Assembly (NCBI GenBank): GCA_009746045.1 | Contig: RPFO01000026.1 | Span: forward strand, 1,635,109-1,699,108 | Reading direction: 5' to 3' | Length of the DNA: 64,000 nt | From: Mesostigma viride | Taxonomy: Eukaryota; Streptophyta; Mesostigmatophyceae; Mesostigmatales; Mesostigmataceae | Part shown: positions 34,425 through 45,900 of the stretch, piece by piece | Numbering within the stretch: position 1 is the first letter of the stretch | Layout of the letters: each line of letters opens with the position of its first letter | Notes under the pieces: generated by a model | Told to the model about the DNA's origin: nothing | Seen by the model: only the letters and a program-made list of their open reading frames with translations | The model's database searches: none | Position numbers and translations under genes: made by a program

Positions 34425-36198
34425 GACAGAAGGATGACCTGGGGACCCAACTAGTTTTTTGACTCAGGTGGGTCTGGGAGTGCTCCACTGCTTGATGGTG
34501 GAAGCTGCTCAGGTGGTGCTGGAGGCTCATCCTCGTCCCCCCATCCTCCTCATCTGCCAGCAGCTGCATGAGAGCGTTCACCATCCTACGCTTATCCTGT
34601 CTGCTGAAGGGTCGAGCGCGGGACTGGAACCTCCCAGAGGGCTGGAAGTTGGGCTGGAACCCTGGCTGCATCCGGTGATCGCCAGCAGGAACGCCAGGAG
34701 GAAGGCTGGGTGGCCTGGGAGATGGCAAGGCGCCAAAAGGTCCTCTCGTGGCAGGGGGAAACTGGTCCCGTCTAGGGCAGTCCCGTGCAAAGTGACCTGG
34801 CTGGTTGCAGATAAAACAGTTACCCTGGGTGGGATCCAAGGCATTGAGCTCCCCCAGGAGGTCATCCAGCTGGTTCAGGGACTTCTTGATGGGTGGCACT
34901 GGCGTGGCCACAGGCTCCCACTTGACAGAAAAAGCAGGCACACGACAGAGGGTGAGCACATAAGACAACACCTTGTCCCATTGCCAGTCCACGTAGTCGA
35001 ACTGGGAGAAGTGCTTGTCCACATCCAGTCGCACGTGGGGAGCCATGCCATGCAGTAGTCTGTGAAGCGCCTCTGCGTCAGAGCATTGGGGAATCTTGGC
35101 TCTAAGGTTGGTGAATTGCTCCACGAACTGTGGCAGCGTCAAACCAGCCTGTGTACAGTTAGCCAGTGCGTCCCGATCCATGCGAAGCTGATCCTGGGGT
35201 AACAGAAACCGGCGAAAGCCCAATAGGAGAGAGGGAGGTCGGTACACGCACGTCCAGCCACAGAACGCAAAAACTCATCAAAACGGTCGCTGGCACTGTC
35301 GCTCATCCGCTGCCTAACCATTCTCTTCTGGATGTCCATCGTGAGACGTTCCTCTGCCTTGGGCCCGTAGTTGGCGAAGTGAATAGCGAAGACATCCTGA
35401 AACTTGGTGGAGAAATGGTCGAAGCTGCGATGGGTAAGGTTGGTCAGCGATAGCTTGTCTACCGACTCCACCTTGGGAAAGGAACAGTACGAGGATACAA
35501 AGACGTGAGCTCCATCACTGGGGCGTGTGGTGCATTCTGACTCCCGGCAATGTCGCAGCCACCGAGAGCCGTGGAGGCTCATGCCCCTGTGCATCTGTCC
35601 CTTCATCAACAAAAGGAGCGTCAGCCGCATATACCCTTCGTATACCCAGTGTTGGAGACGGTTGATCCACGAAAACAGACTCTCCATCGCCCGCCTGCCC
35701 TTGCGACTCAAGTTGCTGCACACGCGCAATAGTCCTACCCACACTCTTCTCCAGCGCTTCCGCCACACTTCTAGCTCTCGCAGCTTCCTCACGTTCATGT
35801 TGTAATCGAATTTTCTCCGCTGTCAGCTCGTCAGCCGCTAGCCGAGTGCCGTCTCGCCCCGGCACCGTGTTGTAGCCAAAACGAATAGCCGAACCGTATT
35901 CGGGTGCTGGCGAACGCGTGTCCTCCACGTTGGAGAACCGTGGTCCACCTCTACCAGTGCCACGCAAGGAGGGCTCGCCTGGTTGCACACCGAGGGGCAA
36001 GATGGAGAACTTTGGGCCGACCGACAGCGAATATCTGCGGGAAGCAGACATTAAGGTGGTATCTCCAAATAGTTGACGTCTGGGAGTAGATGATGAAACC
36101 CTTTCATCACCGGTCGTCCGTTGAGCTGCTAAAGATGTGGTTGCATCTTCAACTCTCTTACTTGATAACGGTGGTTGTGTCTCCGGGTTACTCATCAC
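34411..36198 (-). pseudogene. gag: Gypsy gag (frameshifted)
   Basis: The structural protein is spread over three frame segments. 36,198-35,515 holds a Ser/Pro-rich start and a charged coiled-coil-like part (EKIRLQHEREEAARARSVAE). About 35,514-35,200 holds a capsid-like stretch (RSFDHFSTKFQDVFAIHF). 35,247-34,411 holds LPQFVEQFTNLRAKIP and the zinc knuckle CFICNQPGHFARDC (CX2CX4HX4C). Two single-base frame changes break it; they may be mutations or assembly indels. Confidence 0.8.
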
Positions 36199-36403
36199 TC
36201 CATGGGTCGCGCATGCCGGACTGGGGAAACGTTAGAGACTTGTAGCTCAAAGCAGCTCTCAGAGCAAGACTGTCACATAAGGATGAGTCACACTCTAAAA
36301 ACTGTCCGAACACACAGCATAACGTACCCTCTCTGGGTCAGGCAAGAATTCCATTGTTAACCGTGAACTAATACTATCAAGACAACCAACACCGAGGTAG
36401 AAA

Positions 36404-36415
36404 CCTCCGATACCA
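36404..36415 (-). promoter_or_regulatory. Primer binding site, initiator tRNA-Met type
   Basis: Read on the minus strand, one base inside the 5' LTR is TGGTATCGGAGG. The usual plant-type PBS complementary to initiator tRNA-Met is TGGTATCAGAGC, so 10 of 12 positions agree. Confidence 0.8.
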
Positions 36416-36416
36416 A

Positions 36417-37119
36417 TGTAACGACTAAAAATGTTGTGTTTGCAACAGCCTCAGTTTCAACATTGATGTGAAAAGATCTTTATACCTGGGTTGGAGTCGC
36501 GACAGATAACTTCACGTCCAGAGAAGCAATGAAGATGGATCTTCAACAGTTAAGGGAATGAGTCCCCACCCTTGTTAGACACAACAGACAATGTTATATC
36601 CAAGTCGACTATCTGTTGAAGTTATAGTTGACTTTTAGCGAGGGTTGTTTGATTGATGAAACAAGGAATCCCTTGAATTACACCATAGCTTTAGCTTTCT
36701 TACACGCACACGTTTCCAGCCGCCACAAACTGGATAAAATCATCATGCACGCAGGGTCGGCTCAGCCCTAACTCGGAAGGACCAATCAAAAGTGAGAATC
36801 ACTCAAGATAAGATCTTAGCTTCCAAATCTTCAACACAACACAAAGCCAGCACATACAGAATCTCCATGACCTGGAACCAGATCCACCAGGTGCAACGGT
36901 ATTAATGAGAATCTATGACTGACTGAACACAACCATGCAAAGTACCCTACGTGGATCAGGCCACGACCAATGAGGGTAGAACAATAATATCTGCAGATCT
37001 CAGCAGGCACACTATCTATCAGACGTCGCAGCCTCCTAACTTCCCAAATAATTGTCCTAAAGAACTCATAATCAGATAAATCAGTAGGAAAACTTTGGAT
37101 GTAACATTTGGTTGTTACA
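36417..37119 (-). repeat. 5' LTR of the Gypsy element
   Basis: 703 bp, intact, TG...CA ends in element sense. It differs from the other LTR by about two or three substitutions and two short indels (for example TTGATGTG here, TTGATATG there). Confidence 0.92.
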
Positions 37120-39990
37120 AAGCGGCAGCGAATGGCCCTCCGGGTAGGTGGGAACTGGGAATGAGGGCGGACCGACTGCGGTGTTTCAGGCCCGCACAGC
37201 GTGTCGTTATTTGTCTCCCGACTTTTTCCTTTTTTCAGCCCCCTTCATAAGCTTCTGTTGACTGAAATCGAGTTGCCATGTGTCGGCGGACGGATCGAAA
37301 CTCGACTACTAGAGTCACGGTCGGCTTTGCGCCTTCTTTTGGCCGGGGGGGGATGCGAAGCATCCCCCCCCCCTTAAGCTTGTATAATATAAAGTACATA
37401 AAACCTTCGAAATTACCTTGGACAGGCGGGGAACATGAAATATCGTGAAAATAAAAAAAAAAAACGCGAGACGCAGGCCGAGCGCGGGGTGAGGCGCGAA
37501 CCAAGTGAACCGCTTTTGCATCCAGCAATCCACTACGCTCTACAGTACTGCCTCGGCAGGGCACGTCGGTCGGTACTCAGTAGAGGCTGAGGCCTGAGCG
37601 TGTCTACAGATGTACATGTAAGATGTACTACTCATGTGCGATACTTATGGGCCTTGAGCAATTAATTAGGGTATCACTGACCTGAGACCTCCACTGACTA
37701 TAGCCTGTGGCCGCCGAAAGGGGGGCCGCCGGGCCGGGTTGGGGACGGCGTGTACCATATCTACCAAACAAACAAAAGAAATTTAATTAAATAAGTACCC
37801 ACGTGCCTTGAACGGCTGCAGGACAAACAAACAAACAAAAGGTTTTAATTAAATAATAAAAACCCGGGACTCTAACTGGCTCCCCAACAAACAATCCAGG
37901 GTTATTCGTAATGCAAATACGGCAAAAATTGACCCATAATAACAAACTTCCAATGCGGACGGTGTAATTTGGCCCTGATGACACAAACTCTAGTGCGGGG
38001 GTGAGTGCGGGGTTCCGGGACACCACCGCACTAAGTCCGACGCGCCTGCCCAGGCCACGCCGCGCCGGCCCGGCACACGAGTTACGCGGGAAAAAAGGGC
38101 CTGCCGCGCCAATTAGGACTATGGGCTCCGCCGACGCAAGTTTTAACGTGAAGGTTGTAAACGCACGTTACTTAAACTTTTTAATGAAAGATGGGTTACA
38201 GTTTGGAGCCAGTTATTACAGTTTGGGTCCCAAAAACCCTTGAAACCTTTTCTTTCGTACCATCTTGGCTGCAGATTCAAAGTGTTTGCGTACATTATCG
38301 CCGTCCAAGCACTTTGTGCCAATGGAAATGCTCAAATTGCGTACCCCCTTCACGCACCTCTCCAAATAAATTTGCTTCGCCCTTTTCTTCGAACCTTTGG
38401 TTCTTCCGAAAATGGGCTCCTCCCAGGATTTTACCCCAAAAAACGTCCATAGCCGTATCACGGAGGTTGGCCGATGCGTTTTCCTGAGAGTATCAGACTC
38501 CGTTTTTCGACGCAGGAGGGTTCTATGACGCAGGAGCAAATTGAGAGGCAGCAGTGATTGAAGGGCTTTGACAGCAGTCTAGGCGCAGGAGCAAATTGAG
38601 AGGCAGCAGTGATTGAAGGGCTTTGACAGCAGTCTAGGCGGCTTTCTGACGAATCAGATTGCATGGCGTGTGAGAATCTTACTCCTTTTAGCGTCCTTAT
38701 CCAATTATTTTTATAATTATTCTTATCCAATTATTTTTCGCGTCCTTATCCAAGAATGCATGTAGACTCGTTGCGCGACGTCTGGTGTTATTATCTCTTT
38801 GTCGGTTATCCCAGTATACTGTGTTGGAATGTCAAACTACTAGTAGTGACGCAAAGGTTGACATTCAAGCATCTTAGCTTGGTTTCGGATCGCGTTTGGC
38901 GTCCCCGTCTAACAGGGTGCTCAGGCGCAGGAAGATGCAAGTTGTTCCCTATAAGAGGGTGCTGCGCAACACCTGGTCTTTGTCTGTTTCGGATAGTTGG
39001 CTCGGCCACTTTTGCGCAAGTACGTGCGTTCTCAGACTTCTGCTTCCTGCGAAAAAAAGGTATGACCAATCAACCACTTGGCGTGCTTCTTTTAGAGATC
39101 CATGCATTTCTTTTAGAGATCCATGCATTTCTTTTAGAGATCCATGCATTAACCTGCCGTTCCTTTCTAGTTGGTCATATTCACAATTCGAGGCTCGTGA
39201 GATTCGAGAGCCCGATGTGCTCAAATTCCCCAGCAATATCAACTAACCCTACTTCTCTGGCTGCGTTTATGTGCTTTTACTTTGTTTGTGTGCACGGCCG
39301 CTTCTGTGCAGTGTGCAATCATCTAGGCAAACCATGTAAGTTTCAATCAACGTTTTGCTCAGTAAATGGTTGTGCAAAGCAGTTGAGACCACCTGCATAG
39401 TCTTCGTATCTTGCTTTGTATACCAGGCCTGATTCATGAAACAATTACGACCTCCTCTAGACTATGTTAAGTTCCATGTTCTTCCAAAAGCATTCCCTGC
39501 CAAGCGCAATCCCGGGCTTTTGCACAGCTTCAGGATCATGTACCCTTCTTATGCTCATTCAAGTCTATGGCTTGGAACCATCCCTAGGCATCTACACATC
39601 ACCCTGGATAGGAATGTGATTGCAAGTGGAGCGTGCTGAGTAGTACAAATTTGCGTATGCCGCATTTCGATACTTTCGGGTTGGTTGCGTTGAATTCTGG
39701 CCTTGTTGGCCGGGTCCATTTTTGTCTTTGTAATTTGGTTTTAAAATATTTTACTCGTCTCGTTGTAAAGCTGTGCGGGCCCCCTCCCTGGTGCCATCCT
39801 GCTATCTCACCTCAGGCGCGCTGGGCGCTGGCCCCCTCCTGCAATCTCGTCCAATCCTGAACGACCACCTCATTTGGGACATCATCACCTTGGCGAAAAG
39901 TGAAAACACGTCATATTGGTTGCTTTTCTAAATGTCCATCCTATTTCTCCATCTTTGTCGCATCGTTGTTCCACACTGCAGCCGGCTGTG
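37120..39990. other. Repeat-rich region between the Gypsy element and the CTDC-repeat gene
   Basis: 37,130-37,325 pairs with 25,025-25,210. 37,670-37,966 pairs with 20,735-21,037. A 57-bp tandem duplication (AGCAAATTGAGAGGCAGCAG...) is at 38,529-38,641. A 21-bp unit (TTTTAGAGATCCATGCATTTC) repeats three times at 39,087-39,150. The open frame at 38,756-39,400 is low-value because it spans these repeats. No gene is recognised. Confidence 0.6.
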
Positions 39991-42900
39991 ATGAAGAATC
40001 TCTGGCCCTGCCTGCCGCTGCTGGCGGCATGGCTCATGATAGCCACGTACCCTGCCGTTGCCGTGACGACCTCTTGCTTCCGGGTAATGGGATTGTGGAG
40101 CCTGCAGTTGTCTGTTCGCGTGTTTTCCAGTACAACGTGTCAAGGACCTCGTGCTTCATTGTAATGGGATTGTGGAGGCTGCATCTGCCTGTTCGCGTGT
40201 GTGATATGTTGTGGAACCTGCAGTTGTTTGTTAGTGTGTTTTTCAATACGCATCCCTATGTATTTCCTTTCTGTAATGGTCCTCAAATTATCATTAACAG
40301 CGCTCATTGATAAGCCTCGCAAAGACATCGTCAAGCCACTTACGCATCCCAACAACTATTCCTGTTTGTTGTCTCAAGTGTCGGTGTGTGTGCCTGTGTG
40401 GGGTGTTTGGGAGACTTAAGTGTCCGCCTATGTAATCGGAAAAGCTGCATATACCCGTTTCCACGTTATCAGCTTGAAGCTCCTTCATCCTGTGCGTAGG
40501 TACAGACTCCTCCTCCTGTGCACAGGTTCAACCAATCAAGAACGGGGCGCCATGTTCCATTCGGTAGCGCCCCTGCTTGCGCCAACTGTACCTTGGTACC
40601 CTATTCCTGGCCTGCTCTTGTACCAGGACACTAGCAGCGGCCAGGTCGTCTCATCTTGCCGGCCATGTGCTGTCCTAACCCTTGCAGAAACAATGCACCG
40701 CTAACGACATCAGGGTGGGGCAGCTGGTCAACGTTGACACAGGAAGCGATAGGTGCGAGAGCGCCACAGACACCGTCACCTTCACTGCCGACTGGGTGAT
40801 TACTAAGGGCCCCGATTCAATCCGCTACGACGTCGGCGTGTGGATCTCGAACGATGGCATAAACCTGGGTGAGTCATGCAGGAGGAACCGGTCAGAAACT
40901 CCGTTCAAAGCTTACCATATATCTGCGCGGGTTCCTCGCCATGCACCTTGAAATCCAACAAGTGCGATGGAATGGCTGCCACTGACGTGGATTACTTCAT
41001 GGCGGGTAGCGCCGTGGGTGACGCCTGGCTATTGATTGAGCAAAGGGGATTTGTAAGTAGATCATTCGTAAGTAAATAAACTGGTTTCTTACGTAACACT
41101 TTCGTATCTGCGAGGGGCAACTCGCTTTGTCTGTGGGTATGCAACCTTTGCTCTTTATTCTCTACTATCGCTACAGCCTACGTCCCAAACTTTAGATTCT
41201 GTATCCCCTATCTGCTAGGGAGTACGAGGGCCAAGGAAGTAGGTCGGGGTGTGTGTGGCATTGAACTCCATAATCTTAACAGTAATGTAATTTTTGTGAA
41301 ATTATTATTATTTTCCTACTCTTCCATGGGCAGGTCACGCTGCGTGTGGGTCCATGGTCATGCTGGGCTGGCAGCGCGTCTCCCTAGTCATGGCTAGCGC
41401 CTAGCTCATACGGACATATCTCTAATGCAAATTACGTGTATGTCATCATGCAGCATGGCACATCGTATTTTTTTGGTAGATATTTTGGGGTTCAAGCTGA
41501 CAGTAATAACTTATTATGGGCTACTTGTCCCTTCTACCCCCCTCCCATACAACTTTCCCCGTCCTATTTTCCAAACTCTCTCTTGCGGGTTTTGCTGCAA
41601 AATCAGCGCGTGTTCTGGTCATTGTCAATGGTTTTGCACTACAGGCGACCTGCAAGTTTGTGTTGGTGGCGAGGATATCTTTGCATTGAAATTAATCATC
41701 AGGAACACGATTACTAGAAGGTACGAGAGCCAAGAAATAAGGAGTTTATTACAAATATGAATTTTCATGGTCGGGGTTTCCACATGCGGTGTACACAAAC
41801 CATAGTTGTTTATTACATTGCTGTCATCATCGCAAACTTTCCCATGCGTGTCGCTTCCACACGTGTATTGTGTTCTCTGCAGCAAAGTTGCATCCCATGT
41901 TGCCGGCATTTCTGGGTGCCACTCCTTTCTGGCAGGTCCTAATCCATTCACTACGTCATTGCCACCTTACTTTTCATGCCAAATGGTACAAATTTCCTAC
42001 TGTCCCCAGATACATGCTCGAGCTGTGGCCAATGCTCCGTCTTCGCGCTGCCCAGCACGACTCCTGATGGTGACTCCTGCGGGGACCTTCTGGAAGAATC
42101 CAAAGGGCAAACCGAAACGATATACGGGGTCGGTCAAAATAACAGTAATGCTAGCGTGTCCCAATAGCAGCGTACGTGACACCTGCCTGCTGAACAGGGA
42201 GATCTTAAGTGTGAAACAGTTAGGAAGTTGCATAAACGTGCTTGTTTTGTCCCGAGGGGAGCCCTTGCATGGTACACTTGTTATAGAAAGAGTAGAAATA
42301 GGGAGATGTGTGGGACACTGCATCCAATACCATGATGGCTTATTGAGCTTGCTAAGAACATGCAGTGGTCCTGGAAATTTGGTCTGCATGCAATGACGGT
42401 CCACGTTCTCAACCTCAGCACCTCCTCTGTTCATCGTTCCCCCACCCTAGGCAGATGCAACAAGTGGTGAGACATGGCCAGAGGTGCATAGTGGACAGGT
42501 GGCTGTATGCATGACCGAAACCACCAGCGTGGGTAGCTTGAGTAGCACATCCTTTAAGCCGGCAACTCGTGATGCTTGCAGTAACATGTCCTGTTGAGGT
42601 GTCACGGTTGTTGTGAATACAAAGGTGTTGTGTTTGCCCTCACAAACCGACCCCAACAGAACATTATCGTTAGACAAAGCAGCGTATGCCCAACTGGCAC
42701 TGTCTATAATAAACATTCTAACGTAACCCGCTTGGTATCCTCCTCTGATTATCTATGTCCTTGCCTTTGCTATGTATGGCAAGCGTGTGCTACGTCTGTA
42801 TTTTTTTTATCGAACATGATGCTATGTGCTTAGAAGCGCAGCAAAGCGCGCGATCCCTACAGGCCACCCGCGTGTCTAGAATGTAGTCATTGGATCATGT

Positions 42901-45900
42901 TGCCTGTGATTTGGGTCTGTTTTCGTTAGAAATCGCATAACCGATGACTTCACCGTCGCAATTTGAGGCAGAAGGCCTCATTATCAATGTGTGGAACCCA
43001 TGGAACGACCGCAGTCCTTAACCCAATTTCTTGGCCTGCTTGCCTTGTTTATTGTACACTTGTCCCTATGTGCTCCCGTTGCATGGGTGGGCCGGTGGGG
43101 GGGGGGGGGGCGAGACTTTCCTGTGCAGATGACTTTGACCAACATCCCGTGTACGGCCGATGCGAACAACAACCTTAAGCTGTACTACTGCACCAGCTGG
43201 AGCCAACCCGGGGGTAATGAAGTCTGCAATGGTCCCGCCGACACCCTTCCGGGAACCCCGTCCAAGTGCGAGTGCGATTTTATCTCTGTGCCAGAGATCC
43301 CCATAGGTATGTCCTCTGCTGTCCTTAACACGCCCCTGTCAAGCCTCCCTCATATGGGCCTTTGGGTGGACTCTTCACGTGGCCGCCCAATTGCACATGT
43401 CTCATAAGCTTGCCTATGTCTCAATATGCGAAGTGCGACCAAAACTTGGATACGCTTTCTCCCTGTTCTAGTATCGGAGTGCTTTTTGTAGGTAGTCCAA
43501 TGGCTAGCATTCATCTATTTTGTGAGATGATGGAGGCGTGCGGCAGATACTGGCACGCAAGGTTTCTTTAGCAGAAACTGGGTTTATTTGGTAGTGCACA
43601 CATGGGCTTTAATAACTTCGAGAGATAAAATCGCACTCGCACTTGGACGGGGTTCCCGGAAGGGTGTCGGCGGGACCATTGCAGACTTATGACAATTTAC
43701 CCATCCTTTCTGCGTGCGCTCCCTTGCTTTTGCTTTTTATCCCCATCTTCTTTTTAACCCCATGTTCTTTTAGGAATCCCATTTACCATGCGAATGAATC
43801 CTCACCACCTCTCCCCCCCCTTTTCCTTGACATCCTGCCCAGTGCCCAATGCCCATCACAGTGGCCGGCCCCCTTGGCCCTGGCTATCATGTTGTGTTGC
43901 GGCGCGTTTTGTCTCACCACCACTACCACCACCATGTCCAGCCGATAGTGCCCAGCCAGCTCATCGATGTTCGGCTGTGTAACCCGGAGTCCCCCCGTAG
44001 GCCAACACCCAGACTACTCATTAACCCACCCAACCCTCTTTATGCACCCATTGTCCTATCCCCATTCCATTTCCCCCTTTCTGCCACTAGACCATCCAGG
44101 ATTCACATCAATCGCTGGCCATGAGGACAAACTTTTCATTTTGTCCATTGTGTTGTCATCGCATGCATACACTTGGTAATTCAATAAAATACATATATAT
44201 ATTTTTTAATATAGTTGATACCATCTATTTATTTCTTGAAGAATGTCCAACTGTCTTCCATGACATGTTCAATAATGATCGACTCCCACAGTGTACCTCT
44301 TCACTTCTTCATGTATGGCGCTGTATATATTTTGCTGTGTTTCTCACGTTCCTCCTTAGAGAAATCGTCGTTCTGGGTTGTCTGGCTCTTCTGTTTGGAT
44401 CGCGTTGGCAGGGTGTCCTGGAGGCTGCGACGATGGTTTCAGCTGTACTGTCGATGCGTGCAACCCTGGTGCTGAGGGCGCCGACGAAGATGGGTGCGTT
44501 CACACCCCCAACGCCGGCAACTGCAACGACGATGTCCCCTGCACGGACGATGCGTGCAACCCTGGTGCTGAGGGCGCCGAGGAAGATGGGTGCGTTCACA
44601 CCCCCAACGCCGGCAACTGCAACGACGATGTCCCCTGCACGGACGATGTGTGCAACCCTGGTGCTGAGGGCGCCGAGGAAGATGGGTGCGTTCACACCCC
44701 CAACGCCGGCAACTGCAACGACGATGTCCCCTGCACGGACGATGCGTGCAACCCTGGTGCTGAGGGCGCCGAGGAAGATGGGTGCGTTCACACCCCCAAC
44801 GCCGGCAACTGCAACGACGATGTCCCCTGCACGGACGATGTGTGCAACCCTGGTGCGTTGCAGTTGCCGGCGTTGGGGGTGTGAACGCACCCATCTTCCT
44901 CGGCGCCCTCAGCACCAGGGTTGCACGCATCGTCCGTGCAGGGGACATCGTCGTTGCAGTTGCCGGCGTTGGGGGTGTGAACGCACCCATCTTCCTCGGC
45001 GCCCTCAGCACCAGGGTTGCACGCATCGTCCGTGCAGGGGACATCGTCGTTGCAGTTGCCGGCGTTGGGGGTGTGAACGCACCCATCTTCCTCGGCGCCC
45101 TCAGCACCAGGGTTGCACGCATCGTCCGTGCAGGGGACATCGTCGTTGCAGTTGCCGGCGTTGGGGGTGTGAACGCACCCATCTTCCTCGGCGCCCTCAG
45201 CACCAGGGTTGCACGCATCGTCCGTGCAGGGGACATCGTCGTTGCAGTTGCCGGCGTTGGGGGTGTGAACGCACCCATCTTCCTCGGCGCCCTCAGCACC
45301 AGGGTTGCACACATCCGTCGTGCAGGGGACATCGTCGTTGCAGTTGCCGGCGTTGGGGGTGTGAACGCACCCATCTTCCTCGGCGCCCTCAGCACCAGGG
45401 TTGCACGCATCGTCCGTGCAGGGGACATCGTCGTTGCAGTTGCCGGCGTTGGGGTGTGAACGCACCCATCTTCCTCGGCGCCCTCAGCACCAGGGTTGCA
45501 CGCATCGTCCCAGCAGGGGACATCGTCGTTGCAGTTGCCGGCGTTGGGGGTGTGAACGCACCCATCTTCCTCGGCGCCCTCAGCACCAGGGTTGCACGCA
45601 TCGTCCGTGCAGGGGACATCGTCGTTGCAGTTGCCGGCGTTGGGGGTGTGAACGCACCCATCTTCCTCGGCGCCCTCAGCACCAGGGTTGCACGCATCGT
45701 CCGTGCAGGGGACATCGTCGTTGCAGTTGCCGGCGTTGGGGGTGTGAACGCACCCATCTTCCTCGGCGCCCTCAGCACCAGGGTTGCACGCATCGTCCGT
45801 GCAGGGGACATCGTCGTTGCAGTTGCCGGCGTTGGGGGTGTGAACGCACCCATCTTCCTCGGCGCCCTCAGCACCAGGGTTGCACGCATCGTCCGTGCAG

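Larger units (their letters stand above)
25751..37119 (-). mobile_element. Ty3/Gypsy chromovirus LTR retrotransposon
   Basis: The element is bounded by LTRs that start TGTAAC and end GTTACA, and is flanked on both sides by AAGCG (25,746-25,750 and 37,120-37,124), a 5-bp target duplication. In the minus direction the order is 5' LTR, PBS, gag, protease, reverse transcriptase, RNase H, integrase, chromodomain, extra ORF, PPT, 3' LTR. RT before integrase plus a chromodomain places it in the chromovirus branch of Metaviridae. The 3' LTR is split by a 2.0-kb L1-like insertion. The LTRs differ at only a few positions, so insertion is recent, yet the ORFs change frame several times. Confidence 0.93.

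Noticed and set aside
38756-39400. 214-codon plus-strand frame
   Set aside because: It runs through a threefold 21-bp tandem repeat and shows no domain; probably chance.
42447-42716. 89-codon minus-strand frame (also 49,165-49,434 plus)
   Set aside because: It lies antisense in an intron of the CTDC-repeat gene, has no recognisable domain, and is duplicated only because of the palindrome.
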